In this document: positions 9,410-17,834 of the stretch, one piece after another
How the letters are laid out: every line of letters begins with the position of its first letter
Numbering within the stretch: the stretch's first letter is position 1
Assembly (NCBI GenBank): GCA_039179985.1
Contig: JBCDED010000008.1
Coordinates: forward strand, 3,843-67,842
Source of the DNA: JBCCMQ01 sp039179985
Lineage (GTDB): Bacteria; Pseudomonadota; Alphaproteobacteria; Rhodobacterales; Rhodobacteraceae
DNA: 64,000 bases
Direction of reading: 5' to 3'
The notes under the pieces: model-generated
What the model was told of the DNA's origin: nothing
Database searches by the model: none
The model's input: only the letters and a program-made list of their open reading frames with translations
Translations under genes and position numbers: made by a program

Positions 9410-9433
9410 GGCGCCCGGGTTCGACCGGGCGCC
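9410..9433 (-). other. GC-rich intercistronic hairpin between the two aglE paralogues
   Basis: A perfect 9-bp inverted repeat (GGCGCCCGG / CCGGGCGCC) with a 6-base loop lies 17 bases after the stop of the first-transcribed binding-protein gene and 41 bases before the next one. No U-run follows on the transcribed strand, so it is not a textbook terminator. Hairpins at this place in binding-protein operons are known to stabilise upstream mRNA or to attenuate distal genes; that role is inferred here. Confidence 0.6.
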
Positions 9434-9449
9434 GCAAGCGTGCATTGCG

Positions 9450-10736
9450 TTACTTCAGGGCGTCCCAGCTCTGCTGGATTTCGCCCGCGACTTCCCCGGC
9501 GGATTTGCCGCCGGCATAGTCGACCATTCCCGTCCAGAACGAGCCTGCGCCCACGCCGCCCGGCATCAGGTCAGAGCCGTCAAAGCGGAAGGTGGTCGCC
9601 TGCAGAAGGATGCTGTTCATCTTCGCCGTCGGCGCATCCGAGAACTTGGCCGCGTCCACGCCTTTGTGCGGCGTCAGAAAGCCGCCAAGCGCCATCCATG
9701 CCTCATGGGCCCCTGGCGTTTGCAGGTACTCGATCAGCGCATGGGCGCCGGGGCTGTCATTGGTGATCGCCCACAGCGTTCCGGCCCCCAGGACCGGGTT
9801 GCCGAGGTCTTTGCTTGCATAGGACGGGAAGTAGAAGAAGTCTGCGTCCGCACCAACTATCGTTCCTTCCGGGAAAAAGGCCGGGATGAAGGACGCCTGC
9901 CGATGCATGTAGCACTGCGGCGGCGAAGCAAACAGGCCTTTGGGGCTGTCGCGGAAGTCCGTGGAGGCCACGACACCCGAACCGCCGGCCACATAGTCGT
10001 CATTGCGCGCAAAGGCGCCAAATTCTTCGATGGCCGCCACGATGCGCGCATCGGTGAAGGGGATCTCGTTGGACACCCAGCCGTCATAGACATCCGGCGC
10101 CTGGGTGCGCAGCAGCATGTCCTCCACCCAGTCGGTCGCAGGCCAGCCCGTCGCACCACCGGAGCCAAGACCGATGCACCAGGGCGTTTCGCCGTCGGCC
10201 ACGATCTGGTCGGTCAGCGCCTTCAGATCTTCCATGGTCGCTGGCACTTCGTAGCCCGCATCCTCGAAGTTCTCGGGGCTGTACCAGACCAGCGACTTCA
10301 CATCGACTTTGTAGAAGAATCCATAAAGCTGATCGTCGCCGTTGGCGTCGCGGTAGGTGCCGAGATCGACCCAGGACTGGCCGGCGGCATAGTTCGTGCG
10401 GATCCAGTCACCGGTACCGTCGGCCAGCGGCGTCAGAAAGCCGCGCGAGGCCATATCGGAGGCAAGTCCGGGCTGCGGGAAGACAGCAATGTTCGGGGCG
10501 GACCCGGCTTCGGCGTCAACAACGATCTGCTGCTCAAAGCTGTCAGAGCCCACGTAGCGCACATCGGCCCCGGTGGCTTCGGCGAAGCCCGAGAGTACAG
10601 TTTCAACGCGTTCCTGGTCAGGGCCGAGCCAGGGCCCGAAGACCGTCACCTGCTCACCGGCCAGATGACCATCAGCCAGCGCCATGCCCGCAGACAGAGC
10701 AAGCGCCGCCGTACCTGCGTACAGCGTCCTTTTCAT
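9450..10736 (-). CDS. aglE: Alpha-glucoside ABC transporter substrate-binding protein, copy 2 (tandem paralogue)
   Basis: First gene of the leftward sugar operon: 428 residues from the ATG at 10736. The frame is open 23 codons further, but the signal peptide KRTLYAGTAALALSAGMALA fixes the start. Mature-domain motifs parallel the downstream paralogue: GSDSFEQQIVVDAEAG, PNIAVFPQPG, YSPENFEDAGYEVPATME, SPPQCYMHRQASF and MPGGVGAGSFWTGMVDY. Two binding proteins feeding one permease pair suggests either a widened substrate range or a dosage effect. It is followed by a strong hairpin at 9410-9433. The promoter and a LacI-type operator lie about 65-115 bases upstream. Confidence 0.9.
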   Translation of the reverse strand: MKRTLYAGTAALALSAGMALADGHLAGEQVTVFGPWLGPDQERVETVLSGFAEATGADVRYVGSDSFEQQIVVDAEAGSAPNIAVFPQPGLASDMASRGFLTPLADGTGDWIRTNYAAGQSWVDLGTYRDANGDDQLYGFFYKVDVKSLVWYSPENFEDAGYEVPATMEDLKALTDQIVADGETPWCIGLGSGGATGWPATDWVEDMLLRTQAPDVYDGWVSNEIPFTDARIVAAIEEFGAFARNDDYVAGGSGVVASTDFRDSPKGLFASPPQCYMHRQASFIPAFFPEGTIVGADADFFYFPSYASKDLGNPVLGAGTLWAITNDSPGAHALIEYLQTPGAHEAWMALGGFLTPHKGVDAAKFSDAPTAKMNSILLQATTFRFDGSDLMPGGVGAGSFWTGMVDYAGGKSAGEVAGEIQQSWDALK

Positions 10737-10802
10737 CAGAGAGTCCTCCCGTTTCGGGCCCAGCGTTCCGAACCCTTGATTGCCGCATGCGCTCGAGTCA
10801 CT

Positions 10803-10851
10803 CAAAGCGCTTTGGATAACTCAGCGTGACCGAAGAAACCTTACCTGTCAA
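10803..10851 (-). promoter_or_regulatory. Promoter and LacI-type operator of the agl operon
   Basis: Read on the minus strand, TTGACA (10851-10846), a 17-base spacer and CACGCT (10828-10823) make a plausible sigma-70-like promoter. Eight bases further is the perfect 12-bp palindrome CAAAGCGCTTTG (10814-10803), with the central CG step typical of LacI-family operators. Its place just after the expected start point fits repression by blocking initiation or escape. The same elements recur in mirror image in front of the regulator gene (10925-10977). Confidence 0.7.
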
Positions 10852-10924
10852 TCGTCATGGCGTCACAGGCATGAAATCTTAATCTATTTTGCGCCTAACT
10901 CTGCGGCACCGGTAAACAGGGCCT

Positions 10925-10977
10925 TTGACGAATAAGGTTTCGCCCGCTACGCTGACGTGTGAACCAAAGCGCTTTGG
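10925..10977 (+). promoter_or_regulatory. Promoter and LacI-type operator of the regulator gene
   Basis: TTGACG (10925-10930), a 17-base spacer and TACGCT (10948-10953) precede the perfect 14-bp palindrome CCAAAGCGCTTTGG (10964-10977). The promoter segment matches the agl promoter on the other strand at 23 of 31 aligned positions by my count, including TAAGGTTTC and ACGCTGA. The operator lies between promoter and start codon, so the regulator probably represses itself. Operator centres are 162 bp apart. Confidence 0.7.
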
Positions 10978-11014
10978 CCCCTGTTTGACTGGCCTTTTAC
11001 CGGAAAAGAGAACT

Positions 11015-12058
11015 ATGAATCTCAAAGAGTTGGCGCAGATGCTGGAACTGTCGCAGACCACGGTGAGCCGGGCTTTGAACGGCTATCCGGAGGTCAGCGA
11101 GGCCACCCGGCGCCGCGTCCTGAGCGCCGCTCAAACCTATGATTACCGCCCCAATCCACGCGCCAAGGGGCTGGCAACCGGTCAGGCCATGGCCATCGCC
11201 CATATCATTCCCATGACCAGCCGCGACGAGATCGTGAACCCGATTTTCGCAGACTTCGTGGCCGGGGCCGGCGAGGTCTATACCGCGCGCGGATACGACA
11301 TGATGCTGACCTTCGCGGCCGACGACAAAGACGCCGCAGCGCTACGCGATCTGGTGCGCAAGGGCAGCGCCGATGGGGCGATCGTCCATGCGCCGCGCAT
11401 CGACGAAAGCCTTCTGGGCCGGCTGAACGAAGCTGGCCTGCCCTTTGTCGTCCACGGCCGGTCGAGCGACCACGAAGCCGGGTATTCCTGGGTCGATATG
11501 GACAACCGCCGGGCCTTTGCGCGCGCAACGGATTTTCTGCTCGACCTCGGGCACCGGCGGATCGGCCTGATCAACGGGCCCGAAGGCATGGATTTCGCAC
11601 ACAGACGCCGGGGCGGATACGAGGACAGCCTGCGCGCCAGGGGTCTTTCGCCGGACCCCGAGTTGCGCTCGCACGGCGTAATGACGGAAGGCTACGGCTA
11701 CCGTTCAGCAGAAACATTGCTGGCCCTTGCAGAGCCGCCGACGGCGATCCTGGCGTCTTCGCTGATTTCCGCCCTTGGTGTGCGCCGGGCCATCGAGGAC
11801 GCGGGCCTTCGGATGGGGCAGGACGTGTCGGTGATCAGCCATGACGACGATCTCAGCTATCTGCGGAACGGCGAAGAAAGCCCGATATTCACCACCACGC
11901 GGTCTTCCGTGCGGGATGCCGGCCGGAAATCCGCCGAGATGCTCCTGAGGTTGATCGACGACCCGGCCTTGCCGCCGCAGACCTGCCTCTTGCCTGCCGC
12001 CCTGACCGTGGGCGGCTCGACCGGCCCTTCCCCCGCCCTTCGGCAACTCGAAGCGTGA
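11015..12058 (+). CDS. aglR: LacI-family transcriptional regulator of alpha-glucoside use
   Basis: 347-residue LacI/GalR-type repressor. The N-terminal helix-turn-helix (MNLKELAQMLELSQTTVSRAL, then NGYPEVSEATRRRV) and hinge helix are followed by a periplasmic-binding-protein-like effector domain (AIAHIIPMTSRDE..., LLDLGHRRIGLINGP, VSVISHDDDLSYL). I start at the ATG at 11015, preceded by GGAAAAGAG, because the helix-turn-helix begins there; 30 further open codons upstream run across the operator. It is divergent from the agl operon, as aglR is in Sinorhizobium meliloti. The likely effector is an alpha-glucoside or glucose; that is inference. Confidence 0.9.
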   Translation: MNLKELAQMLELSQTTVSRALNGYPEVSEATRRRVLSAAQTYDYRPNPRAKGLATGQAMAIAHIIPMTSRDEIVNPIFADFVAGAGEVYTARGYDMMLTFAADDKDAAALRDLVRKGSADGAIVHAPRIDESLLGRLNEAGLPFVVHGRSSDHEAGYSWVDMDNRRAFARATDFLLDLGHRRIGLINGPEGMDFAHRRRGGYEDSLRARGLSPDPELRSHGVMTEGYGYRSAETLLALAEPPTAILASSLISALGVRRAIEDAGLRMGQDVSVISHDDDLSYLRNGEESPIFTTTRSSVRDAGRKSAEMLLRLIDDPALPPQTCLLPAALTVGGSTGPSPALRQLEA

Positions 12059-12074
12059 CCGTCATTTTTAAGGG

Positions 12075-12117
12075 TTGCAGGCGCGGATTAGGCGCGTAAG
12101 CAGTGATAGCGCTACCA
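12075..12117 (+). promoter_or_regulatory. Putative promoter and LacI-type operator ahead of the beta-glucosidase
   Basis: The 14-base site TGATAGCGCTACCA (12104-12117) is palindromic except for one position and has the AGCGCT core of LacI-family operators. A weak promoter, TTGCAG (12075-12080) and TAAGCA (12097-12102) with 16 bases between, lies just before it. The half-site differs from the CAAAGCG of the agl operators, so it may be a weaker AglR site or the site of another LacI-family protein. Confidence 0.5.
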
Positions 12118-12141
12118 TCACATTCTTCAGCGAGGCGAGAT

Positions 12142-13470
12142 ATGGACCTGGGCCACATGCGCACTGACTTTCCACCGGGCTTTCTGTTCGGCACCGCCAC
12201 GTCAAGCTACCAGATCGAAGGCCATGCTTTCGGCGGCGCAGGCCAAACCCATTGGGATACCTTCGCCGCCACGCCCGGCAACGTGGTGAGGGCCGAAAAC
12301 GGCGACCGAGCCTGCGATCACTATCACCGCTACGAAGGCGATTTCGATCTTGTACGGGACGCCGGACTCGACGCCTACCGCTTCTCGACATCCTGGGCAC
12401 GGGTGCTGCCCGAGGGGCGCGGGACACCGAATGCCGAGGGCCTCGACTTCTATGACCGGCTGGTTGACGCCATGCTGGCCCGTGGGATCAAGCCTGCTGC
12501 AACGCTCTATCACTGGGAACTGCCCTCGCCGCTCGCCGATCTCGGCGGCTGGTCGAACCGCGATATCGCCGGCTGGTTTGCGGATTTCACCGAAACGATC
12601 ATGGGCCGGATCGGTGACCGCGTGTGGTCGGCGGCGCCCATCAACGAGCCCTGGTGCGTGGCCTGGCTCAGCCATTTCATGGGCGACCACGCGCCGGGAC
12701 TGCGCGATATCCGCAAGGCCGCCCGCGCCATGCACCATGTGCTTCTGGCCCATGGTCGCGCGACCGAAGTGATGCGCGGGCTTGGCATGTCGAACCTGGG
12801 TGCGGTCTGCAATTTCGAGCCGCCCCTGCCCGCCGATGACAGTGCCGAGGCCGCCGCCGCTACGGCACGGTACGACGGCATCTACAACCGCTTCTTTCTG
12901 TCCGGTCTTTTCCGTGGGGACTATCCCGCCGTCGTTCTGGAAGGGCTGGAACCGCATCTGCCCCTGGGCTGGCAGGACGATTTCGCGACCATTGGCACGC
13001 CCGTCGACTGGCTGGGGCTCAACTACTATACCTGCAAACGCATCGCCGCCGATGCTGTGCCCTGGCCCGCGCTCAAAGAGGTCGCGGGGTCGCTGCCGAA
13101 AACGCAGATGGATTGGGAGATCTACCCCGAAGGTCTGGGCCGGGTCATCGATCTTGCCCGCGAAATGGCCCCGGATCTGCCGCTTTACATCACCGAGAAC
13201 GGGATGGCGCAGGCGGTGCCAGCGGGCTCAAAGGGGACAGAGGACCCCGACCGCATCTCCTATCTGGCGCAGCATCTGGACGTGGTGCGCCAGAAACTGG
13301 CCGAAGGGGCGCCGCTGAAGGGCTATTTCATCTGGTCCCTCATGGACAATTACGAATGGGCGCTTGGCTATGAAAAGCGTTTCGGCCTTGTCCACGTGGA
13401 TTTCAACACGCTCGAACGCACGCCCAAACAGTCCTACCACGCCATTGCCAAAGCGCTCACCCGCGCTTAA
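12142..13470 (+). CDS. Beta-glucosidase, GH1 family
   Basis: Cytoplasmic family-1 glycosidase releasing glucose from beta-glucosides, 442 residues. GH1 landmarks: FPPGFLFGTATSSYQIEG near the N-terminus, ATLYHWELPSPL, acid/base Glu169 in APINEPW, LGLNYYTCKR, and nucleophile Glu352 in LYITENG. YFIWSLMDNYEWALGYEKRFG comes near the end. ATG at 12142 with GAGGCGAG in front; an in-frame GTG at 12103 falls inside the putative operator and is unlikely. No signal peptide. The next gene, glk, begins 27 bases on, so its product would be phosphorylated at once. Confidence 0.93.
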   Translation: MDLGHMRTDFPPGFLFGTATSSYQIEGHAFGGAGQTHWDTFAATPGNVVRAENGDRACDHYHRYEGDFDLVRDAGLDAYRFSTSWARVLPEGRGTPNAEGLDFYDRLVDAMLARGIKPAATLYHWELPSPLADLGGWSNRDIAGWFADFTETIMGRIGDRVWSAAPINEPWCVAWLSHFMGDHAPGLRDIRKAARAMHHVLLAHGRATEVMRGLGMSNLGAVCNFEPPLPADDSAEAAAATARYDGIYNRFFLSGLFRGDYPAVVLEGLEPHLPLGWQDDFATIGTPVDWLGLNYYTCKRIAADAVPWPALKEVAGSLPKTQMDWEIYPEGLGRVIDLAREMAPDLPLYITENGMAQAVPAGSKGTEDPDRISYLAQHLDVVRQKLAEGAPLKGYFIWSLMDNYEWALGYEKRFGLVHVDFNTLERTPKQSYHAIAKALTRA

Positions 13471-13497
13471 GGGCAAGGCGAGAAACCCGGGCCGACC

Positions 13498-14460
13498 ATG
13501 ACCGACACAGCCTCTCCTCTGACCCTCGTGGCCGATATCGGCGGCACCAATACCCGCGTGGCCCTCGCCCGCGGCACCAAGCTTGTGGAGGGCTCGGTCA
13601 AGCGGTTCCTGAATGCAGACTATGCCGGACTCGATACGGTCTTGCGGACATATCTCTCGGCGACAGATCAGGCGCCGGTGGGGGCCGCCTGCGTGGCACT
13701 CGCAGGGCCCGTTCGGCATGCACGGGGCACCCTCACGAACCTCGACTGGACGGTCGACGCCGAGACGCTGACGCACGCGACGCAAGCCCGGACGGTTGCG
13801 ATCCTGAACGATCTGCAGGCGCAGGGGTATGCGCTTGGGTTCATTGCGGCGGAGAACCAGAGGCTCATTGTCGACGGCACGCCGCAGGCCGAGGGTGAGC
13901 CGCAACTGGTGATCGGCGTGGGAACGGGTTTCAATGCAACGCCCGTCTATCAGACCGCGGCCGGGCGTTTTGTGGCTCCGTCGGAATCGGGACATGTGAA
14001 CATGCCCATCCGAACCGAGGCTGACCTGCGGCTGTGTCATTTCGTGGAAACCGCGCACGGGTTTCCGGCGGTCGAGGATGTTTTGTCCGGCCGTGGCCTG
14101 GAACGGATTTTTGCCTGGCACGCAACCGAAGACGGCGCGCCGCGCGAGATGATGGCGGGCGACATCATGGCCGCCGTCGCCGCCGGCGATCCGACCGCGA
14201 CGGCTGCAGCCCGCACCTTTACCCGGCTTCTGGGCACCGTGGCGGGCAATCTGGCGCTCGGGTATCTGCCCTTTGGCGGCGTCTATCTGGTCGGCGGCGT
14301 CGCGCGCGCTTTTTCCGATCACCTGGCCCAGTACGACTTTGCGGGGGCCTTCCGGGACAAGGGTCGTTTTGCCGGATTTATGCAGAACTTTAGCGTTGCG
14401 GTCATCGAAGACGACTTTGCCGCGCTCACGGGATGCGCCGCACATATGACAAGGCGATAA
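13498..14460 (+). CDS. glk: Glucokinase
   Basis: Phosphorylates glucose with ATP; 320 residues, matching the Glk (non-ROK) family length. It has the N-terminal phosphate-binding segment VADIGGTNTRVALA, the glucose-binding TNLDWTVDAE and ILNDLQAQGYA, the GVGTGFNATPV adenosine region, and APSESGHVNMPI equivalent to the family's SEGGH motif. C-terminal GGVYLVGGVARAF completes the second phosphate motif. It follows the beta-glucosidase in the same transcription unit and feeds the zwf-pgl-pgi pathway found near 60-64 kb. Confidence 0.93.
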   Translation: MTDTASPLTLVADIGGTNTRVALARGTKLVEGSVKRFLNADYAGLDTVLRTYLSATDQAPVGAACVALAGPVRHARGTLTNLDWTVDAETLTHATQARTVAILNDLQAQGYALGFIAAENQRLIVDGTPQAEGEPQLVIGVGTGFNATPVYQTAAGRFVAPSESGHVNMPIRTEADLRLCHFVETAHGFPAVEDVLSGRGLERIFAWHATEDGAPREMMAGDIMAAVAAGDPTATAAARTFTRLLGTVAGNLALGYLPFGGVYLVGGVARAFSDHLAQYDFAGAFRDKGRFAGFMQNFSVAVIEDDFAALTGCAAHMTRR

Positions 14461-14585
14461 ATCTGCCTGGGCCCCGCCGCCGCGTAAGCCAATCTTAAGA
14501 CAGTCACGGCTAGACCGGTTCCGTCAGATGCACGAGACGGGAGCGGTTTGGCAATGAGAAATGCCTTCAGATCAGGGTTTGGACG

Positions 14586-14867
14586 ATGAGCGCGGTCGTG
14601 GTTCTGAGCGAGAAACTCGATTCGATGGCGGCCCCCCTTCTGGAAAAGGCCCTGGAGGACACCGTCGACCGCGATGTGGTACTGGATGCCTCGGGGGTCA
14701 ATATGCTTGGCGGGCACTGCCTTGAGATTCTCGTCTCCGGCGCAAAGACCGCGGCCTTCGGCGGCAACCGCCTAGAGGTCACCAACCCTTTTGAGGATTT
14801 TCTGCGCGATCTGGCGACCCTCGGTCTCTCGCTGGAGATTTTCGATGCACCGGAGGATCCCAAATGA
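14586..14867 (+). CDS. STAS-domain protein opening the chemotaxis operon
   Basis: 93-residue single-domain protein with a STAS pattern: a VVLDASGVNMLGGHCLEILV strand-helix unit at about residues 31-50, then SGAKTAAFGGNRLEVTNP. STAS proteins act as protein-interaction modules, as in anti-sigma antagonists. The serine normally phosphorylated in anti-sigma antagonists (in an SSG-like motif) is replaced by GGH, so phospho-switching is unlikely. Its stop overlaps the cheY start by 4 bases. It probably serves the chemotaxis complex, but its role is unknown. Confidence 0.8.
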   Translation: MSAVVVLSEKLDSMAAPLLEKALEDTVDRDVVLDASGVNMLGGHCLEILVSGAKTAAFGGNRLEVTNPFEDFLRDLATLGLSLEIFDAPEDPK

Positions 14868-15226
14868 CGCAGGTCCTTGCCGTCGACGACAGCCGCACAA
14901 TCCGCGACATGCTGAACCTCACGCTCAGCCAGGCCGGATTCGAAACGCATCTTGCGGAGGACGGCCAACACGGTCTCGAAGTCCTCGAAGAACTGGCGCC
15001 CGATGTCATCATTACGGACATCAACATGCCGCGCCTTGATGGCTTCGGCTTCATCGATGCGGTTCGCAAACCGACCCGATACGACGCTGTGCCCATTCTG
15101 GTGCTGACCACCGAAAGTGCGCCGGAACTGAAAAGCCGGGCGCGGAACGCTGGCGCCACGGGCTGGATCGTCAAGCCTTTCGATCCGGTAAAGCTCGTGC
15201 GCGCCCTTGAACTGGTAAGCGGGTGA
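14864..15226 (+). CDS. cheY: Chemotaxis response regulator CheY
   Basis: 120-residue single receiver domain: acid pocket VDDS at 8-10, phosphoacceptor Asp52 in IITDINMPRLDG, switch Thr in LTTESA (about 82-83), Lys104 in WIVKPFDP. Phosphorylated by CheA, it would act on the flagellar motor or as a phosphate sink. ATGA overlap with the STAS gene upstream and 4 bases before cheA. A second CheY is encoded at 18723-19109; which one drives the motor cannot be told. Confidence 0.93.
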   Translation: MTQVLAVDDSRTIRDMLNLTLSQAGFETHLAEDGQHGLEVLEELAPDVIITDINMPRLDGFGFIDAVRKPTRYDAVPILVLTTESAPELKSRARNAGATGWIVKPFDPVKLVRALELVSG

Positions 15227-15230
15227 GGCC

Positions 15231-17363
15231 ATGACCGACCCTATGGCAGAAATCCGGGCCTCGTTCTTCGTCGAATGCGAAGAATTGCTCGAAAGCCTGA
15301 ACGACGGTCTCGCCGCCATGGAAGACGGAGGCGGCGACGGGGAGACGATCAATGTCGTCTTCCGTGCCGTTCATTCGATCAAAGGGGGCGCCGGCGCTTT
15401 TGGGCTCTCGGATCTCGTTAATTTCGCCCATATTTATGAGACCGTCCTCGACCGGGTGCGCTCCGGGGATTTCACGCCCGAAGCCGCGGACTATCTTACG
15501 TTCTTTTCCTCCGCTGACGTGCTGTCCGACCTCGTGAAGGCGAGCCGCGACGGGGACGACACCGGAGCCGCGATCAACGCAAAGGTGCTTGGCGAATTGC
15601 AACGCCTTGAGGGCGGCGGCGAGGGACCCGCAGAAGAGGCCGAGGTCGAATTTGTTCCGACGATCCTCCCACTCGATTTTGAGGACGAGGACGACGGCCC
15701 AGGGCAAGTGGCCGAAGTCACTCGCGTGCGGTTCCGCCCCCATGCCGAGCTTTTTCAAGCAAAAAATGAACCTCTCTTTATCATCCGTTGCCTCGAAAAG
15801 CTGGGCAAGATCTCAGTCGTCTGCGAGACGAGCGAGGTTCCGGATCTCAGCGCAAGAGACGGCGCGCCGGGCTTTCTGAGCTGGCTCGTGAGTTTCGACA
15901 CGGCCGTCGATCACCAGGCCATAAACGAGGTTTTCGAGTTCGTCGCCGACATCTGCGACATTGAGGTGTCCGCGGTTCCCTTGGAAACGCCAAACGCAGA
16001 AGACGCGTCGCCCTCCCCGTCCCCGGACCGCCCGGATCTGGCCGAACCCCATCGACTGGAAAACCCGTCCCCGCAAGACGAGCCGACCGAACTGAAGGCA
16101 GACACCACACCGGCCGCCGAGCCCACAGCGCAGGAAGCGGCGCCCATGGCGGCCCAAAAGGCAACCGTGCGCGTTGATCTGGAAAAGATCGACCGCCTGG
16201 TGAACCTTGTGGGCGAGCTTGTCATCAATCAGGCCATGCTCTCACAAAGCGTTGCGGCCTCAGGTATTCCAGCAAACTCCGCCGTGGCTCAGGGCCTTGA
16301 AGAGTTCATGCAGCTCACGCGAGACGTGCAAGACAGTGTCATGATGATCCGCGCCCAGCCGGTAAAGTCCCTTTTCCAGCGGATGTCGCGGATCGTGCGC
16401 GAAGCATCGGCTTCGATCGACAAGAACGTGCGCCTGAAGACCTCCGGCGAAACCACGGAAGTCGACAAGACCGTCATCGAACGCCTCGCCGACCCGCTGA
16501 CCCATATGATCCGAAACGCCGTGGACCACGGGCTCGAACAGGCCGATGTCAGGGCGGCAGCCGGAAAACCGGCCGTCGGGACGGTTTCCCTGTCCGCCGC
16601 CCATCGCTCGGGCCGCGTTATCATTGAGGTGAGCGACGACGGCGCCGGCATCAACGGCGAGAAAGTCCTGAAAAAGGCTATTGAGAAAGGTCTGGTCTCG
16701 CAAAATTCCAACCTCACACCACAGGAAATCGACAATCTGCTGTTCCTACCGGGCTTCTCGACCGCCACCGAGGTCTCTTCCCTGTCGGGCCGGGGCGTCG
16801 GGATGGACGTGGTGAAGAGCGCCATCACGTCGCTTGGCGGTCGCGTCTCCATCAGTTCAATTCCCGGCAAGGGCACGACGTTCTCCATTTCACTGCCGCT
16901 GACGCTGGCGGTCCTAGACGGGATGGTGGTCGAGGTTGCGGGCGAAACCCTGGTTGTGCCGCTCAACGCAATTCTTGAGACCCTGACAGTCACCGACACC
17001 AATCTCAAACCCCTTGGAGCGACCGGAAACGTGATCGAAATCCGGGGCGGCTTTGCGCCCTTGATCGACCTTGGCGTCGAGCTTGGATACCGTGGACCGA
17101 AAGAGCGCTATCAAGGGGCAATCGCGCTCGTGATCGGGCACGAAGACGGCAGCCGCGGCACACTTGTCGTCGACGCAATTCAGGATCAGCGCCAGGTGGT
17201 CATCAAGGGCCTCCAGCCCGGCTTCGGAGATGTGCGGGGCATCGCCGCCGCAACGATCCTTGGCGACGGCCAGATCGCCTTGATCCTTGATCCGATTACA
17301 CTTGCAAAACCCGATGGCTCCGCCGTCACCGGACGGGAACCCCAACTGCAGATGGCGATTTAG
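15231..17363 (+). CDS. cheA: Chemotaxis histidine kinase CheA
   Basis: 710 residues with the full CheA layout. The P1 Hpt domain carries phospho-His48 in AVHSIKGGAGAFG. Next come a CheY-binding-like middle region (about 165-250) and an acidic/proline-rich linker (about 255-305). The P3 dimerisation helices follow (LEKIDRLVNLVGELVINQAM). The P4 kinase has the N box MIRNAVDHGLEQ, G1 DDGAGIN and G2 GRGVGMDVVK. A P5 CheW-like domain ends it. No receiver domain is attached. It lies 5 bases after cheY and 3 bases before cheW. Confidence 0.96.
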   Translation: MTDPMAEIRASFFVECEELLESLNDGLAAMEDGGGDGETINVVFRAVHSIKGGAGAFGLSDLVNFAHIYETVLDRVRSGDFTPEAADYLTFFSSADVLSDLVKASRDGDDTGAAINAKVLGELQRLEGGGEGPAEEAEVEFVPTILPLDFEDEDDGPGQVAEVTRVRFRPHAELFQAKNEPLFIIRCLEKLGKISVVCETSEVPDLSARDGAPGFLSWLVSFDTAVDHQAINEVFEFVADICDIEVSAVPLETPNAEDASPSPSPDRPDLAEPHRLENPSPQDEPTELKADTTPAAEPTAQEAAPMAAQKATVRVDLEKIDRLVNLVGELVINQAMLSQSVAASGIPANSAVAQGLEEFMQLTRDVQDSVMMIRAQPVKSLFQRMSRIVREASASIDKNVRLKTSGETTEVDKTVIERLADPLTHMIRNAVDHGLEQADVRAAAGKPAVGTVSLSAAHRSGRVIIEVSDDGAGINGEKVLKKAIEKGLVSQNSNLTPQEIDNLLFLPGFSTATEVSSLSGRGVGMDVVKSAITSLGGRVSISSIPGKGTTFSISLPLTLAVLDGMVVEVAGETLVVPLNAILETLTVTDTNLKPLGATGNVIEIRGGFAPLIDLGVELGYRGPKERYQGAIALVIGHEDGSRGTLVVDAIQDQRQVVIKGLQPGFGDVRGIAAATILGDGQIALILDPITLAKPDGSAVTGREPQLQMAI

Positions 17364-17366
17364 CAT

Positions 17367-17834
17367 ATGATAGAGAACTCTTCCGACCAATCCGCGCGCA
17401 GCCACGAGATGCTGTCCTTTTCCGTGGGCGGACAAAGCTATGCCCTTGAAATCATGTCCGTTCGCGAAATCCGCGGTTGGGCGCAACCGACGCCGCTGCC
17501 CCATGCGCCAGCCTATGTGAGGGGTGTGATCAATCTGCGCGGCACCGTGCTTCCCATCGTTGATCTCGCTTTGCGGCTGGGTTTGAGCGAAGTGGAGGTT
17601 ACCGAACGGCACGTCATAATTGTGGTGCACGTGGGGGCCCAGACCGTCGGTCTTCTGGTAGATGCCGTCTCCGACATCCTCACTGTCTCAGGCGAGGCCA
17701 TGCAGGCCCCACCCGACATGCCATCGGGCGCAACGGGATCCTTCGTGGAAGCACTCACGATTGTCGACGAACGCATGATCCGGATTCTCAACATCGGCGC
17801 GCTCTTGCCCGACGTCACGCAGGATGCCGCATGA
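17367..17834 (+). CDS. cheW: Chemotaxis coupling protein CheW
   Basis: 155-residue CheW: scaffold linking receptors to CheA. Family features: LSFSVGGQSYALEIMSVREI at the start, the conserved HAPAYVRGVINLRGTVLPIVDL block, and VDAVSDILTVSGEAM. The stop overlaps the cheR start by 4 bases (ATGA). It directly follows cheA in the operon. Confidence 0.95.
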   Translation: MIENSSDQSARSHEMLSFSVGGQSYALEIMSVREIRGWAQPTPLPHAPAYVRGVINLRGTVLPIVDLALRLGLSEVEVTERHVIIVVHVGAQTVGLLVDAVSDILTVSGEAMQAPPDMPSGATGSFVEALTIVDERMIRILNIGALLPDVTQDAA

